From contig CAMDFX010000006.1 of the NCBI GenBank assembly GCA_945897805.1, positions 1-64,000 on the forward strand: 64,000 nucleotides of DNA. Direction: 5' to 3'. The position numbers and the translations under genes are program-made. The notes under the pieces were generated by a model, which made no database searches, was not told where the DNA came from, and worked only from the letters and a program-made list of their open reading frames with translations. Below, in pieces: positions 50,234 to 59,046 of the stretch (the stretch's first letter is position 1; each line of letters starts with the position of its first letter). Origin of the DNA: Chryseobacterium gleum (GTDB lineage: Bacteria; Bacteroidota; Bacteroidia; Flavobacteriales_D; Crocinitomicaceae).

Positions 50234-52864
50234 ATGAAAATATTGAGCACCCAGGCATTAAGAGGTCCAAATATTTGGAGCGTACAACGCAAAAAATTAA
50301 TTCAAATGCGTTTAGATTTGGAAGAGTTGGAAGAATTACCAACCAATAAAATCGATGGTTTTGGAAAAAGATTGGAAGCCATGTTTCCTTCTATGATTGA
50401 GCACAGATGCTCTGAAGGCGAGCGCGGCGGTTTCTTTTTTAGAGTAGAAAAAGGAACGTGGATGGGGCATGTAATCGAACACATAGCGCTTGAAATTCAA
50501 ACTTTGGCCGGAATGGATACTGGTTATGGTCGAACAAGAGAAACCAAAACACCGGGTATTTACAATGTAGTTTTTAGTTACGTGGAAGAAAAAGTGGGCA
50601 TTTACGCTGCTGAATCTTCAGTTAGAATTGCACAAGCGTTGATTGATGGCTCAGATTATGACCTTCTTGCCGACATCAAAGCAATGAGAGAAATTCGCGA
50701 AGATGTTCGTTTAGGTCCAAGCACTGGAAGTATTGTTGAGGAAGCTGTTGCAAGAGATATTCCTTGGATTCGACTGGGCACAAATTCATTGGTTCAATTA
50801 GGATATGGAGTGAATCAAATGCGATTTCAAGCAACAATCACTTGCAAAACGAGTAACATTGCTGTTGACATTGCTTGCAACAAGGAGGAAACCAAAAAAA
50901 TGTTGGACAATGCGTCAATTCCTGTTGCCAAAGGTGATATTTGTGCGGATGAAGAAGATTTGGCAAACACCATTCGTAAAATCGGCTATCCCATAGTGAT
51001 TAAACCTTTAGATGGAAATCATGGAAAAGGTGCATCAATCAATGTAAATATGTGGGAAGATGCAGTTGAAGGTTTAGATTTTGCTAAAAAATATTCCAGA
51101 AGAGTCATCGTTGAAAAATTCATCACTGGATTTGATTACAGGGTTTTAGTAATTGATAATAAAGTTGTTGCAGCTGCACAACGCGTTCCTGCGCATGTTG
51201 TTGGAGATGGAGAAAATACGATTCAACAATTAATTGATTTGACAAATGAAGATCCAAGACGTGGTTATGGTCATGAAAATGTTTTGACAGAAATCACTGT
51301 TGATCGTGATACTTTGGAATTATTGCAAAAATTGAATTATACCGTTGATTCCGTGCCAACCGAAGACGAAATCGTTTACTTAAAATCAACTGCCAATTTA
51401 AGTACAGGTGGAACTTCTATTGATATTACTGAAATGATGCATCCAGAAAATATCTTTTTAGCAGAGCGAATTGCCCGTGTTATTGGCTTAGATGTTTGCG
51501 GAATTGATATCATGGCTTCCAACTTGACACAATCATTGAAAGAAAATGGTGGCGTCGTTCTTGAAGTAAATGCAGCGCCAGGATTTAGAATGCACTTGGC
51601 TCCTTCTGAAGGTTTGCCCAGAAACGTTGCTGCGCCAGTGATTGATATGTTGTATCCTCCAGGAAAGCCTTCGAGAATTCCAATTATTTCAGTAACCGGA
51701 ACCAATGGAAAAACAACGACAACCAGACTTTTGGCACACATTGTTAAAAATAATGGATTTACAGTTGGTTTCACAACTTCAGACGGGATTTATGTTCAAA
51801 ATCACATGATGGAAAAGGGCGACACAACGGGTCCAATCAGTGCGGAATATATTCTAAAAGATCCAACAGTTGAATTTGCTATTTTGGAAACAGCCCGTGG
51901 TGGAATTTTAAGATCAGGTCTGGGATACAGTCGATCTGACATTGGAATTATCACCAATATTCAAGAAGACCATTTAGGATTAAATGATATTCACGATTTA
52001 AAAGATTTAGCGCGTGTAAAATCTGTTGTCGTTAAAAGTATCAAAAAAGACGGCTGGGCAGTATTGAATGCTGAAGATGAAAACTGTGTTGAAATTGCCA
52101 AAGATTTGGATTGCAAAGTTGCCTATTTTAGCATGGATGAAGAACATCATGTTATTGTAAATCATTGTAAACAAGGCGGAATTGCTGCAATTTATGAAAA
52201 TGGATTTATCACCATCAAAAAAGGCGATTGGAAAATGCGCGTTGAAAAAGCAACTCATGTTCCATTAACTTTAAATGGCAAAGCTAAATTTATGATTGCA
52301 AACACATTGGCTGCAACTTTAGCGAGTTATTTGTATGGTTTCAAAACCGACGATATCAAAGTTTCTTTGAATACTTTCATTCCCGGAGCGGTTCAAACAC
52401 CAGGAAGAATGAATATTTTTGATTTCAAGAATTTCAAAGTAATGATTGATTTTGCCCACAATCCTTCTGGATACAGAGGCGTGGAAGAATACCTGGAAAG
52501 TGTTGAATCTAAACACAAAATTGGGATCATTGCTGGCGTTGGCGACAGACGTGATGAAGACATCGTTGAATGTGCAGTGATTGCGGCAAGAATGTTTGAC
52601 CACATTATTATCAGACAAGAAAAACATTTGCGTGGCAGAACTGAACAAGAAATCATTGATTTGATTTTGAAAGGAATCGCTTCAGTTGATAAAAAAGTTA
52701 CCTATGAAATTATCAAACTAGAAGTCGACGCAATCAAACATGCAATCAGCATCGCCGAAAAAGGAACGTTCATTACTGCATTGAGCGATGTGATAACCAA
52801 TGCAATTGAAGTAGTTCAACAGCATTTAGACACTGAATTAGAGGAAGAATTAGAGATGAATTAA
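50234..52864 (+). CDS. cphA: Cyanophycin synthetase
   Basis: This enzyme builds the nitrogen reserve polymer multi-L-arginyl-poly-L-aspartate from aspartate and arginine with ATP. At 876 residues it has the standard CphA1 length. The N-terminal domain starts MKILSTQALRGPNIWS, the usual CphA beginning. An ATP-grasp domain follows (about 220-470: YPIVIKPLDGNHGKGASINV and LEVNAAPGFRMHL), adding aspartate. The C-terminal Mur-ligase-like domain has the P-loop VTGTNGKTTTTR (487-498), ETARGGILRSGLGY and NIQEDHLG; it adds arginine. It is cytoplasmic, forming granules. A terminator follows. CphA2-type proteins have a degenerate Mur site; here it is intact. Confidence 0.97.
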   Translation: MKILSTQALRGPNIWSVQRKKLIQMRLDLEELEELPTNKIDGFGKRLEAMFPSMIEHRCSEGERGGFFFRVEKGTWMGHVIEHIALEIQTLAGMDTGYGRTRETKTPGIYNVVFSYVEEKVGIYAAESSVRIAQALIDGSDYDLLADIKAMREIREDVRLGPSTGSIVEEAVARDIPWIRLGTNSLVQLGYGVNQMRFQATITCKTSNIAVDIACNKEETKKMLDNASIPVAKGDICADEEDLANTIRKIGYPIVIKPLDGNHGKGASINVNMWEDAVEGLDFAKKYSRRVIVEKFITGFDYRVLVIDNKVVAAAQRVPAHVVGDGENTIQQLIDLTNEDPRRGYGHENVLTEITVDRDTLELLQKLNYTVDSVPTEDEIVYLKSTANLSTGGTSIDITEMMHPENIFLAERIARVIGLDVCGIDIMASNLTQSLKENGGVVLEVNAAPGFRMHLAPSEGLPRNVAAPVIDMLYPPGKPSRIPIISVTGTNGKTTTTRLLAHIVKNNGFTVGFTTSDGIYVQNHMMEKGDTTGPISAEYILKDPTVEFAILETARGGILRSGLGYSRSDIGIITNIQEDHLGLNDIHDLKDLARVKSVVVKSIKKDGWAVLNAEDENCVEIAKDLDCKVAYFSMDEEHHVIVNHCKQGGIAAIYENGFITIKKGDWKMRVEKATHVPLTLNGKAKFMIANTLAATLASYLYGFKTDDIKVSLNTFIPGAVQTPGRMNIFDFKNFKVMIDFAHNPSGYRGVEEYLESVESKHKIGIIAGVGDRRDEDIVECAVIAARMFDHIIIRQEKHLRGRTEQEIIDLILKGIASVDKKVTYEIIKLEVDAIKHAISIAEKGTFITALSDVITNAIEVVQQHLDTELEEELEMN

Positions 52865-52880
52865 GCAAATTTCTAACAAT

Positions 52881-52921
52881 ATAAAATCCCATTTGAAAAT
52901 TTTCAGGTGGGATTTTTTTTA
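52881..52921 (+). terminator. Terminator after cphA
   Basis: AAAATCCCA and TGGGATTTT form the base of the stem, with an inner TGAAAATTTTCA, followed by a T-run. It separates cphA from the convergent response regulator gene and could work in both directions. Confidence 0.8.
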
Positions 52922-52928
52922 ATTTGGA

Positions 52929-53672
52929 TTACCGATTCAGCCAATCTTTGAAATTCCCTACACGCTCTCTGCTCACAACAGTATCATCTCCATCAATAAA
53001 TTGCGTATTCACTTTCAATCGACTATTGAAAAATGAACCTACTTTTTGAATCGAGTCTATGTGAATAATTACCTTTCGATTGATTCTAAAAAAAATAGCT
53101 GAATCCAATATCGGTTCCAATTGGTCTAAAGTATAATTCACAGGATAACGCTTTCCTTGTTTATTTGCAAAAAGTACAATCCCATCTTCGGCTTTAAAAT
53201 GGTCTATTTCTTCCGTCTTGACAGAAATGATGTTCTCACCCAATCTCACCATAAACCGATTTTTGAAAGGCTTCGGTTGGGCGATATTTATCAAGTTTTG
53301 AATCAGATTTTGATTCTGACTGATCTTTTGAAACTTTTGCAATGAAACCTGTAAATCGCCCACGCCAATTGGTTTCAATAAATAATCAATGCTATTCGTT
53401 TTGAATGCTTGAATGGCATATTGATCAAAAGCTGTTGTAAAAATCACAGGAATTTCAATATTTACTTTTTTGAAAATCTCAAAACTATTTCCGTCTGCTA
53501 AATGAATGTCCATGAAAAGCAAGTCTGCCTCCACTCCATTTTTAAAAGCTTCAACACTCTGTTTTACAGATTCAAAACGGTGAACAACTTGAATCGTTGG
53601 ATCAATTCTCAAAAGCAATAATTCCAAATGTTCTGCAGACAATTGCTCGTCTTCGATAATGATTATTTTCAT
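52929..53672 (-). CDS. LytTR-type response regulator
   Basis: This DNA-binding response regulator has 247 residues. The receiver domain (1-120) has the acidic pocket IEDEQ, phospho-acceptor Asp55 in LLFMDIHLADG, Thr in FTTAF and Lys in YLLKPIG. A LytTR domain follows at about 140-245 (RFMVRLGENIISVKTEEIDHF, then FFRINRKVIIHID). It should be phosphorylated by the kinase just upstream, whose stop overlaps its start by four bases. The target is unknown; the adjacent TonB-dependent receptor is a candidate. Confidence 0.95.
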   Translation of the reverse strand: MKIIIIEDEQLSAEHLELLLLRIDPTIQVVHRFESVKQSVEAFKNGVEADLLFMDIHLADGNSFEIFKKVNIEIPVIFTTAFDQYAIQAFKTNSIDYLLKPIGVGDLQVSLQKFQKISQNQNLIQNLINIAQPKPFKNRFMVRLGENIISVKTEEIDHFKAEDGIVLFANKQGKRYPVNYTLDQLEPILDSAIFFRINRKVIIHIDSIQKVGSFFNSRLKVNTQFIDGDDTVVSRERVGNFKDWLNR

Positions 53673-54691
53673 AAAATGGATAAAATTGGAATGGAAACCT
53701 TGAATTGACTTTCTGTTTGTTCGATAATTACCTCTTTGTCAGTGAAAAAAGCATAGCGCGATTGGATGTTTTTCAATCCAGTATTAGAACTAAATTCTGA
53801 ATCAATTCTTTTTCTTAAATTATTTACAACCAGTAAATTATCATTGACAATATAAATCTCGACAGTAAGTGGGAAATCGGACGAGATTTCGTTGTGTTTG
53901 ATTGCATTTTCTATCAATAATTGCACTGACATCGGTGGCAAATGTAAATTCAATTTATCTTCTGGAATTTGAACCTTGAAATGTAAATTTGGTGAATATC
54001 TGATGTCCAACAAATATAAATAAGATTCAATGAAAGTCAATTCCTCTTTTAAAGTGACCAATTCACTGTTTTTATTGTCCAATAAATAGCGGTAAACTTT
54101 CGAAAGTTGATTGATAAAATCCACTGCTTTGTCTTGATCTTTATAAACCAACGATGACAAAACGCTCATGTTATTGAACAAAAAATGAGGATTTAATTGA
54201 CTTTTAAGATTTTCTAATTGTGCCAATGCGCTTTCAGATTTGTATTTTTCCACTTCAATCAAAGTATTTTTCCAATGTTTAAAGAACTGTGCACCAGTCT
54301 CTACGGAGAGTAATACCACTGAAACCAGCAAACCAATGGTAACGGAAATGGCAAAAAAATTAGATTGCTCCGTTTCAGGAAGTCTGCATATAAATTCATT
54401 GTACAAAAACATCGTTGAATACAATATTGTACCACTGTACAAAAATTCAGTAGGTAACTGAACAACAATGCGTTTCACGGGATAAAGTTGCCACGGAAAT
54501 AGTTTATTCATCTGAAAATCAATATTTAAACTTCCTTCCCAAATCAGAAATGTTATAAAAATTGACTGTAAAGTCGAAAGAAAGAAAATCCAACCTGTTT
54601 GACTTTTTTGGGGAATTATGCCGTGGAGCAGAAATGAAATCAAAACTCCTACCACTATCATCCATAAAAAGCGTATTTTGTTTTTGTGCAT
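53669..54691 (-). CDS. LytS-type sensor histidine kinase
   Basis: This is a 340-residue inner-membrane kinase. Four hydrophobic segments (about 5-130) precede a short coiled linker. The His_kinase domain (PF06580) has phospho-acceptor His169 in LNPHFLFNNMSVLSS, and the HATPase region has QLLIENAIKHNE as the N box and a shortened G box (NTGLKNIQSRY). No extracellular sensor domain is apparent, so it probably senses through its membrane part. It lies between the TonB-dependent receptor and the response regulator on one strand, with a four-base overlap with the latter. Confidence 0.95.
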   Translation of the reverse strand: MHKNKIRFLWMIVVGVLISFLLHGIIPQKSQTGWIFFLSTLQSIFITFLIWEGSLNIDFQMNKLFPWQLYPVKRIVVQLPTEFLYSGTILYSTMFLYNEFICRLPETEQSNFFAISVTIGLLVSVVLLSVETGAQFFKHWKNTLIEVEKYKSESALAQLENLKSQLNPHFLFNNMSVLSSLVYKDQDKAVDFINQLSKVYRYLLDNKNSELVTLKEELTFIESYLYLLDIRYSPNLHFKVQIPEDKLNLHLPPMSVQLLIENAIKHNEISSDFPLTVEIYIVNDNLLVVNNLRKRIDSEFSSNTGLKNIQSRYAFFTDKEVIIEQTESQFKVSIPILSIL

Positions 54692-54749
54692 GAGCTAAAG
54701 TTAGAAAATATTAATTTAACACTTTTGTAATCAAAACATTTATCTCGTC

Positions 54750-57122
54750 TTAAAATTGAATTTTGTAAACGAAATTTGGGAAAAATCCGATTTGATAGGC
54801 TGTATTGATATTGTTTGTGATTGGATTGTATCTTTCTGCAAACACATTTTTTCTATTCGTAATATTTTGAATATCAAAGAAAATAGATTGGGACAATTTG
54901 TATTTCGCACTGTTCAATGTGAAGCCCATTTTAATGTCCAATCTGAAAAAATCAGCATATCTTTCCGAAAACGCATACGAATCACCTTTCAATATTTGTT
55001 GATTAGCGATTTGAGAAAGTTGAAAATCAACTGGTGTGTAAGATCTTCCACCCGCTTGCGTCATTTTCATGTCTATTGTCAATGCGTGGCGTTTTGCTTT
55101 GCCCACTTTGAATTCTTTTCCGACCAATAAATTGTAGACATATTTCCCGTTGAAAGCCGTATTTCGCTCAACTTTATCACTTCCTGTGTATTTAGAATCG
55201 TACAAAGCACCTGTCAACAATCCGTAAAATCCCTTGCTGAAACTTTTTTCAATAGTCAATTCAACGCCATAATTTCTACCTGTTCCTTCATTGACCAAAT
55301 CACCTGTTTCAATTGGATTGAAAGAAGATCCTGCATTTAACATGGAAAAACTATTGCTTACTGATGAAACTGGAATGTTATTCAACATTTGGTAATAAAC
55401 TTCCGTTTTAAATCTCCAATCCTTGAAAGGTGTAATTTCATATCCAACCACAAAATGCTTGCTTCTTGTGAAATCTAAATTATTGTTAGTCAAAGAAATA
55501 TTTCCATTCGTGTCAGTCGTTTGATAATAATACAAATCAATAGGTTGCATTTGACTGTGCATTCCAAAACCAGCACTCAAAGTATGTTTTTCCTTCAATT
55601 GATATTTCAAACCAATACGTGGTTCTAAAGATTTTGAATCATTCAAAGCCAAATATTGCGCATGTAAACCTAAATTTAAAGTCAATTTATCCGTGAAATT
55701 GTATTTCGCGTGCATATATGGTTGCAACAACAAAGTTTCATTCTTTTGATCCCAGATTTGAATCCAATTTGGACTGTCTTCTCTACTTCTATAGTACAAC
55801 TTGACAGCCATCAATTCAGCCAAAACGCCAGCTTTGATTGATAATTTAGCACTTATTTTGCTATTGAAAGACGAATTGATTGCATAAGTTATTCTAGTCG
55901 TTTTATTGTCAATCGTTCTTGAAGCAATTTTATCAACAGACAAACTATCTTGCAAGTAATTTGAACCACCATAAGTACCGCCAATCACCGTGTTCAGGAA
56001 AGATTTTTGTCCAACTCTGATAAAATGTTTCAATCCAACCAAAGCGATATCACTTGTAAAATAGCTGTCTTTAGAAGCGTCAGCGAACAAATCTGTTGAA
56101 TCAATTTTGTTGTGCAAAAAATCGATATTACTTTTTCCGCCCAAACCAAACAGTATAAATCTTCCAGCTTTGGTATTTCCACTATTTATTTTGAACGATA
56201 AATCTTGGTAAAATGGCGTGGCTGCAGTACCAATTGGCAATCCAATCGCCTGCGCAACACCTGTAAATGCATAGCGATAAGCAACCAAATAAGACGAACC
56301 GTTTCCTTTTTTAATTGGACCTTCAGTCATAAATTCTAAGCCAGTCAACGCACCGATTTGAAATGTATGTTCTCTTTTTTCTGAATTTCCATTTCTAAAA
56401 CCCAAGTCAAAAACACCAGCATTCGCATTGCCATACTCAGAAGGAAAAGCAGATGTCATGAAATCAGAATTCCTCAATAAATTAGTATTCAATGCACTTA
56501 CTGGTCCACCAGTAGTTCCAACTGTTGAAAAGTGATTCGGATTTGGAATGTTCAATCCTTCGATTCTCCACAAAACACCAATTGGTGAATTTCCGCGAAT
56601 TACAATGTCATTTCGAGAATCATCTGGAGAACTTACACCTGCAAAATTCGAAGCCAAACGCGCAGGATCTGCCCGTCCACCTGCGTAGCGATTCACTTCT
56701 TCCATAGAAAAAGAGCGAGCGCTAACCGAAGTCAATTCGTTGTTAATCGTTTTTTTCTGTCCACTCACGGTCAACTCTTTGATTTGCGTTACACTCTCTT
56801 CAATCGCAACGTCTAAAACAATTTCTTTTCCAGCCGTAACCAAAACATTTTGAATGGTCGTTTCTCTGTAACCGCTGAATTTTACTTTTAAGTCATACCT
56901 TCCAGGCTCAATTTGAGTTAATTTGAAATTCCCTTTTTCATCAGATTCAGCACTTTTGGTTGGATTTGAATTTAAAACATAAATCAAAACGCCTTGCAAA
57001 GGAATTTGAGATTGTTTATCGATAACCGTTCCTCTAATCGTTTGTGAACCATTTTGTGCAAATGAATTGAGACTGATAAATGTCAAAATTGCCAAGCTGA
57101 ATTTTCGTAATCTATTTTTCAT
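54750..57122 (-). CDS. TonB-dependent receptor with CarboxypepD_reg domain
   Basis: This is an outer-membrane gated channel of 790 residues from the ATG at 57122. The longest frame starts at 57197, but that would run through a promoter box. The chosen start gives a clean signal peptide (MKNRLRKFSLAILTFISLNSFAQ). The N-terminus has a carboxypeptidase-like regulatory domain (IRGTVIDKQSQIPLQGVLIYV, about 27-115) followed by a plug (about 130-235, VIRGNSPIGVLWRIEGLNIPNP) and a 22-strand barrel ending in NFVYKIQF. No SusD partner lies beside it, so it is more likely an iron, cobalamin or peptide receptor than a glycan one. It is followed 58 bases later by the sensor kinase. Confidence 0.93.
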   Translation of the reverse strand: MKNRLRKFSLAILTFISLNSFAQNGSQTIRGTVIDKQSQIPLQGVLIYVLNSNPTKSAESDEKGNFKLTQIEPGRYDLKVKFSGYRETTIQNVLVTAGKEIVLDVAIEESVTQIKELTVSGQKKTINNELTSVSARSFSMEEVNRYAGGRADPARLASNFAGVSSPDDSRNDIVIRGNSPIGVLWRIEGLNIPNPNHFSTVGTTGGPVSALNTNLLRNSDFMTSAFPSEYGNANAGVFDLGFRNGNSEKREHTFQIGALTGLEFMTEGPIKKGNGSSYLVAYRYAFTGVAQAIGLPIGTAATPFYQDLSFKINSGNTKAGRFILFGLGGKSNIDFLHNKIDSTDLFADASKDSYFTSDIALVGLKHFIRVGQKSFLNTVIGGTYGGSNYLQDSLSVDKIASRTIDNKTTRITYAINSSFNSKISAKLSIKAGVLAELMAVKLYYRSREDSPNWIQIWDQKNETLLLQPYMHAKYNFTDKLTLNLGLHAQYLALNDSKSLEPRIGLKYQLKEKHTLSAGFGMHSQMQPIDLYYYQTTDTNGNISLTNNNLDFTRSKHFVVGYEITPFKDWRFKTEVYYQMLNNIPVSSVSNSFSMLNAGSSFNPIETGDLVNEGTGRNYGVELTIEKSFSKGFYGLLTGALYDSKYTGSDKVERNTAFNGKYVYNLLVGKEFKVGKAKRHALTIDMKMTQAGGRSYTPVDFQLSQIANQQILKGDSYAFSERYADFFRLDIKMGFTLNSAKYKLSQSIFFDIQNITNRKNVFAERYNPITNNINTAYQIGFFPNFVYKIQF

Positions 57123-57150
57123 GTTGTTTGTTTTCAGTGATTTTACGAAA

Positions 57151-57158
57151 CAAATGTA
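57151..57158 (-). promoter_or_regulatory. -7 promoter element of the TonB-dependent receptor operon
   Basis: Minus-strand TACATTTG matches TAnnTTTG and gives a leader of about 22 bases to the ATG at 57122. It argues against the longer reading frame starting at 57197. Confidence 0.5.
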
Positions 57159-57355
57159 TTTTTTCTTAATTTCTTGTAATCCTATAAATTTATTCACTTG
57201 TCAAATTAGATTGCTCAATTGTATAAAAGTGTTTATGAACTGTATTTTCCTATTTCCCCAAACAATTTAGGACTTTTGCGCGAGAATTTTGTGTTATTGA
57301 CAATGAAATAGTGGAAAAACAGTTTGGTAAGGTTTATGTTAAGCAACAAAGCGTT

Positions 57356-57363
57356 TAACTTTG
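57356..57363 (+). promoter_or_regulatory. -7 promoter element of the GH3 gene
   Basis: TAACTTTG matches TAnnTTTG, about 40 bases before the ATG at 57403. No -33 TTG at the usual spacing. Confidence 0.45.
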
Positions 57364-57402
57364 CAGTAATTAATTCGAAAATTCATACTTCAAAATAATA
57401 GA

Positions 57403-58566
57403 ATGAAAAAGATATATTTCACTTTCGGCGTAGTTGCGATTATTGTGCAAGCATGCGCACAAAACACGCCTGAAAACACTTCTGAAAACAAACTAAAAGA
57501 AGAAAAAAAGCCTGCGATTGTCATTCCTAAAATGGAAGTTGAATACAAATTGTCTGATTTCTTGACTGAAAATGAAAATTTAGACAAAGACGTTGAAAAA
57601 ATCTTTACCAGTTTGGACGATACTGCTATTGTTGCGCAGCTATTGATGCCAGCCGTTGGAAGATTAGGACAAACAGAAGCGACAATCAAAGATTTGATTA
57701 ACCGCAGAATGATTGGCGGCGTTTTGATGCTAAATGGAACGAAAGATGGTTTCACGAAATGGATCAAAGAATTCAACAAATTGAATATTGCAAAAGGAAA
57801 TCTGCCATTTTTGTATTCCTCAGATGCTGAACCAAGTTTGGTAAATCGCAAAATTACTGGTTCTCATATCGTGAAAAAAGCAAACGAAATGAAAACAGTT
57901 GAAGAAGTTTCCGCCTATGCAGATACCATTTCCATGGATTTAAATGCAATCGGAATCAATTACAATTTCGCGCCAGTTGTGGATATGTCGCCAAACAAAA
58001 CCGTTGGATTTAGAAGTTTTGGCGCTGTTCCTGCAAACATTATTCCTTGGTCGAATGCATTTATTCAACAAACGCAAAAGAATGGAATTATCGCCACTGC
58101 AAAACATTTCCCTGGTCACGGTTTGGTTTCTGGTGACACACACAAAGAATTGCAAGTAATTGATGGTGAATTGAAAGAAATCAAAAATTACCCGAAATTG
58201 ATTGAAGATGGCGTTTTGTCAGTAATGATTGGACACTTGGCTGTGAAAAACAATCCTAAATACGACACCAAAGGTTTGCCTTCTACCCTTTCAAGCGTTA
58301 TTGTGACTGATTTGTTGAGAAACGAAATGAAATTCAACGGTTTAATTGTTACAGATGCGATGAATATGGGCGGCGTTACAGCGATTCCAAATTGCGACGT
58401 GAAAGCCGTTGAAGCTGGTTGCGACATCGTTTTGATGCCTGTTGATGCGAAAAAAGCATTTGTTCAAATTTTGAAAAAATACCGAACAGACGCAAATTTC
58501 AAAAATCAAGTGGACGCTTCAGCGAAGAGAATTATCAGAATGAAATTGGCTGTTGGCGCAATCTAA
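57403..58566 (+). CDS. Glycoside hydrolase family 3, NagZ-like
   Basis: This is a probable beta-N-acetylhexosaminidase of 387 residues, possibly releasing N-acetylglucosamine from peptidoglycan fragments. The N-terminus is lipoprotein-like (Cys18 after VQA), so it is exported; NagZ itself is normally cytoplasmic. The core has the NagZ motif KHFPGHGLVSGDTH (234-247), with the catalytic Asp245/His247 dyad of GH3 N-acetylglucosaminidases, and the nucleophile Asp318 in VTDAMNMGG. No C-terminal GH3 domain is present, as in NagZ. It could feed recycling with Mpl (at 27.6 kb). Stand-alone gene. Confidence 0.9.
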   Translation: MKKIYFTFGVVAIIVQACAQNTPENTSENKLKEEKKPAIVIPKMEVEYKLSDFLTENENLDKDVEKIFTSLDDTAIVAQLLMPAVGRLGQTEATIKDLINRRMIGGVLMLNGTKDGFTKWIKEFNKLNIAKGNLPFLYSSDAEPSLVNRKITGSHIVKKANEMKTVEEVSAYADTISMDLNAIGINYNFAPVVDMSPNKTVGFRSFGAVPANIIPWSNAFIQQTQKNGIIATAKHFPGHGLVSGDTHKELQVIDGELKEIKNYPKLIEDGVLSVMIGHLAVKNNPKYDTKGLPSTLSSVIVTDLLRNEMKFNGLIVTDAMNMGGVTAIPNCDVKAVEAGCDIVLMPVDAKKAFVQILKKYRTDANFKNQVDASAKRIIRMKLAVGAI

Positions 58567-58630
58567 TCCCCATTTTTGAGCTGAAATTTATCAGATGAGA
58601 AACTGAAAGTAAAATCATTTCAAATTAGTA

Positions 58631-58650
58631 AACCTTACATTTGTAAAGTT
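58631..58650 (+). promoter_or_regulatory. Palindromic operator-like sequence over the Fur-family promoter
   Basis: AACCTTACA-TT-TGTAAAGTT is a 9-bp inverted repeat with one mismatch. The -7 box TACATTTG (58636-58643) lies inside it. This is the arrangement expected for autorepression by a Fur-family dimer. Confidence 0.55.
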
Positions 58651-58662
58651 AATTTTTCAATC

Positions 58663-59046
58663 ATGATCAAAAAAAGACAAACTATTTCAAAGAAAAAAGT
58701 CTTGGATTTTTTCCACGAAAATGAGCAGGCAATGAGTCATGACATGATTGAAGAAGCACTTCAAGGTTCGATGGATCGTGTTACCATCTACAGAATATTG
58801 AAAAGTTTTGAAGAAGATAAATTGATTCACAAAATCATGGGTGAAAATGGAAAATCGTTTTACGCACTTTGTCATGGCTGTAAATCTTCCCACGCTCACA
58901 ATCATTTGCATTTTCAATGCACGCAATGTGAAAAAGTAGAATGTATTCACCATGAGGTCATTGTGCCTATTCCTATTGGCTATCAGCTCAAAAATTTGCA
59001 ATTAACTGCTAGTGGAATTTGTGCTAATTGTGCATCTCAAGGCTGA
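58663..59046 (+). CDS. Fur-family metal-responsive regulator
   Basis: This is a 127-residue dimeric repressor. The winged helix (about 1-75) has SHDMIEEALQGSMDRVTIYRIL, the recognition region with the conserved R-x-T-I-Y-R. The C-terminal half contains a His/Cys cluster (CHGCKSSHAHNHLHFQC, TQCEKVEC) and a final CANC, giving CxxC pairs for structural zinc. The short, cysteine-rich sequence resembles Zur or a Bacteroidota Fur-like protein; metal specificity is not decided. The palindrome at 58631-58650 suggests autoregulation. It is monocistronic. Confidence 0.9.
   Translation: MIKKRQTISKKKVLDFFHENEQAMSHDMIEEALQGSMDRVTIYRILKSFEEDKLIHKIMGENGKSFYALCHGCKSSHAHNHLHFQCTQCEKVECIHHEVIVPIPIGYQLKNLQLTASGICANCASQG

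Noticed and set aside
57123-57197. Longer N-terminus for the TonB-dependent receptor
   Set aside because: A -7 promoter box lies inside it, and the ATG at 57122 directly begins a clean signal peptide.
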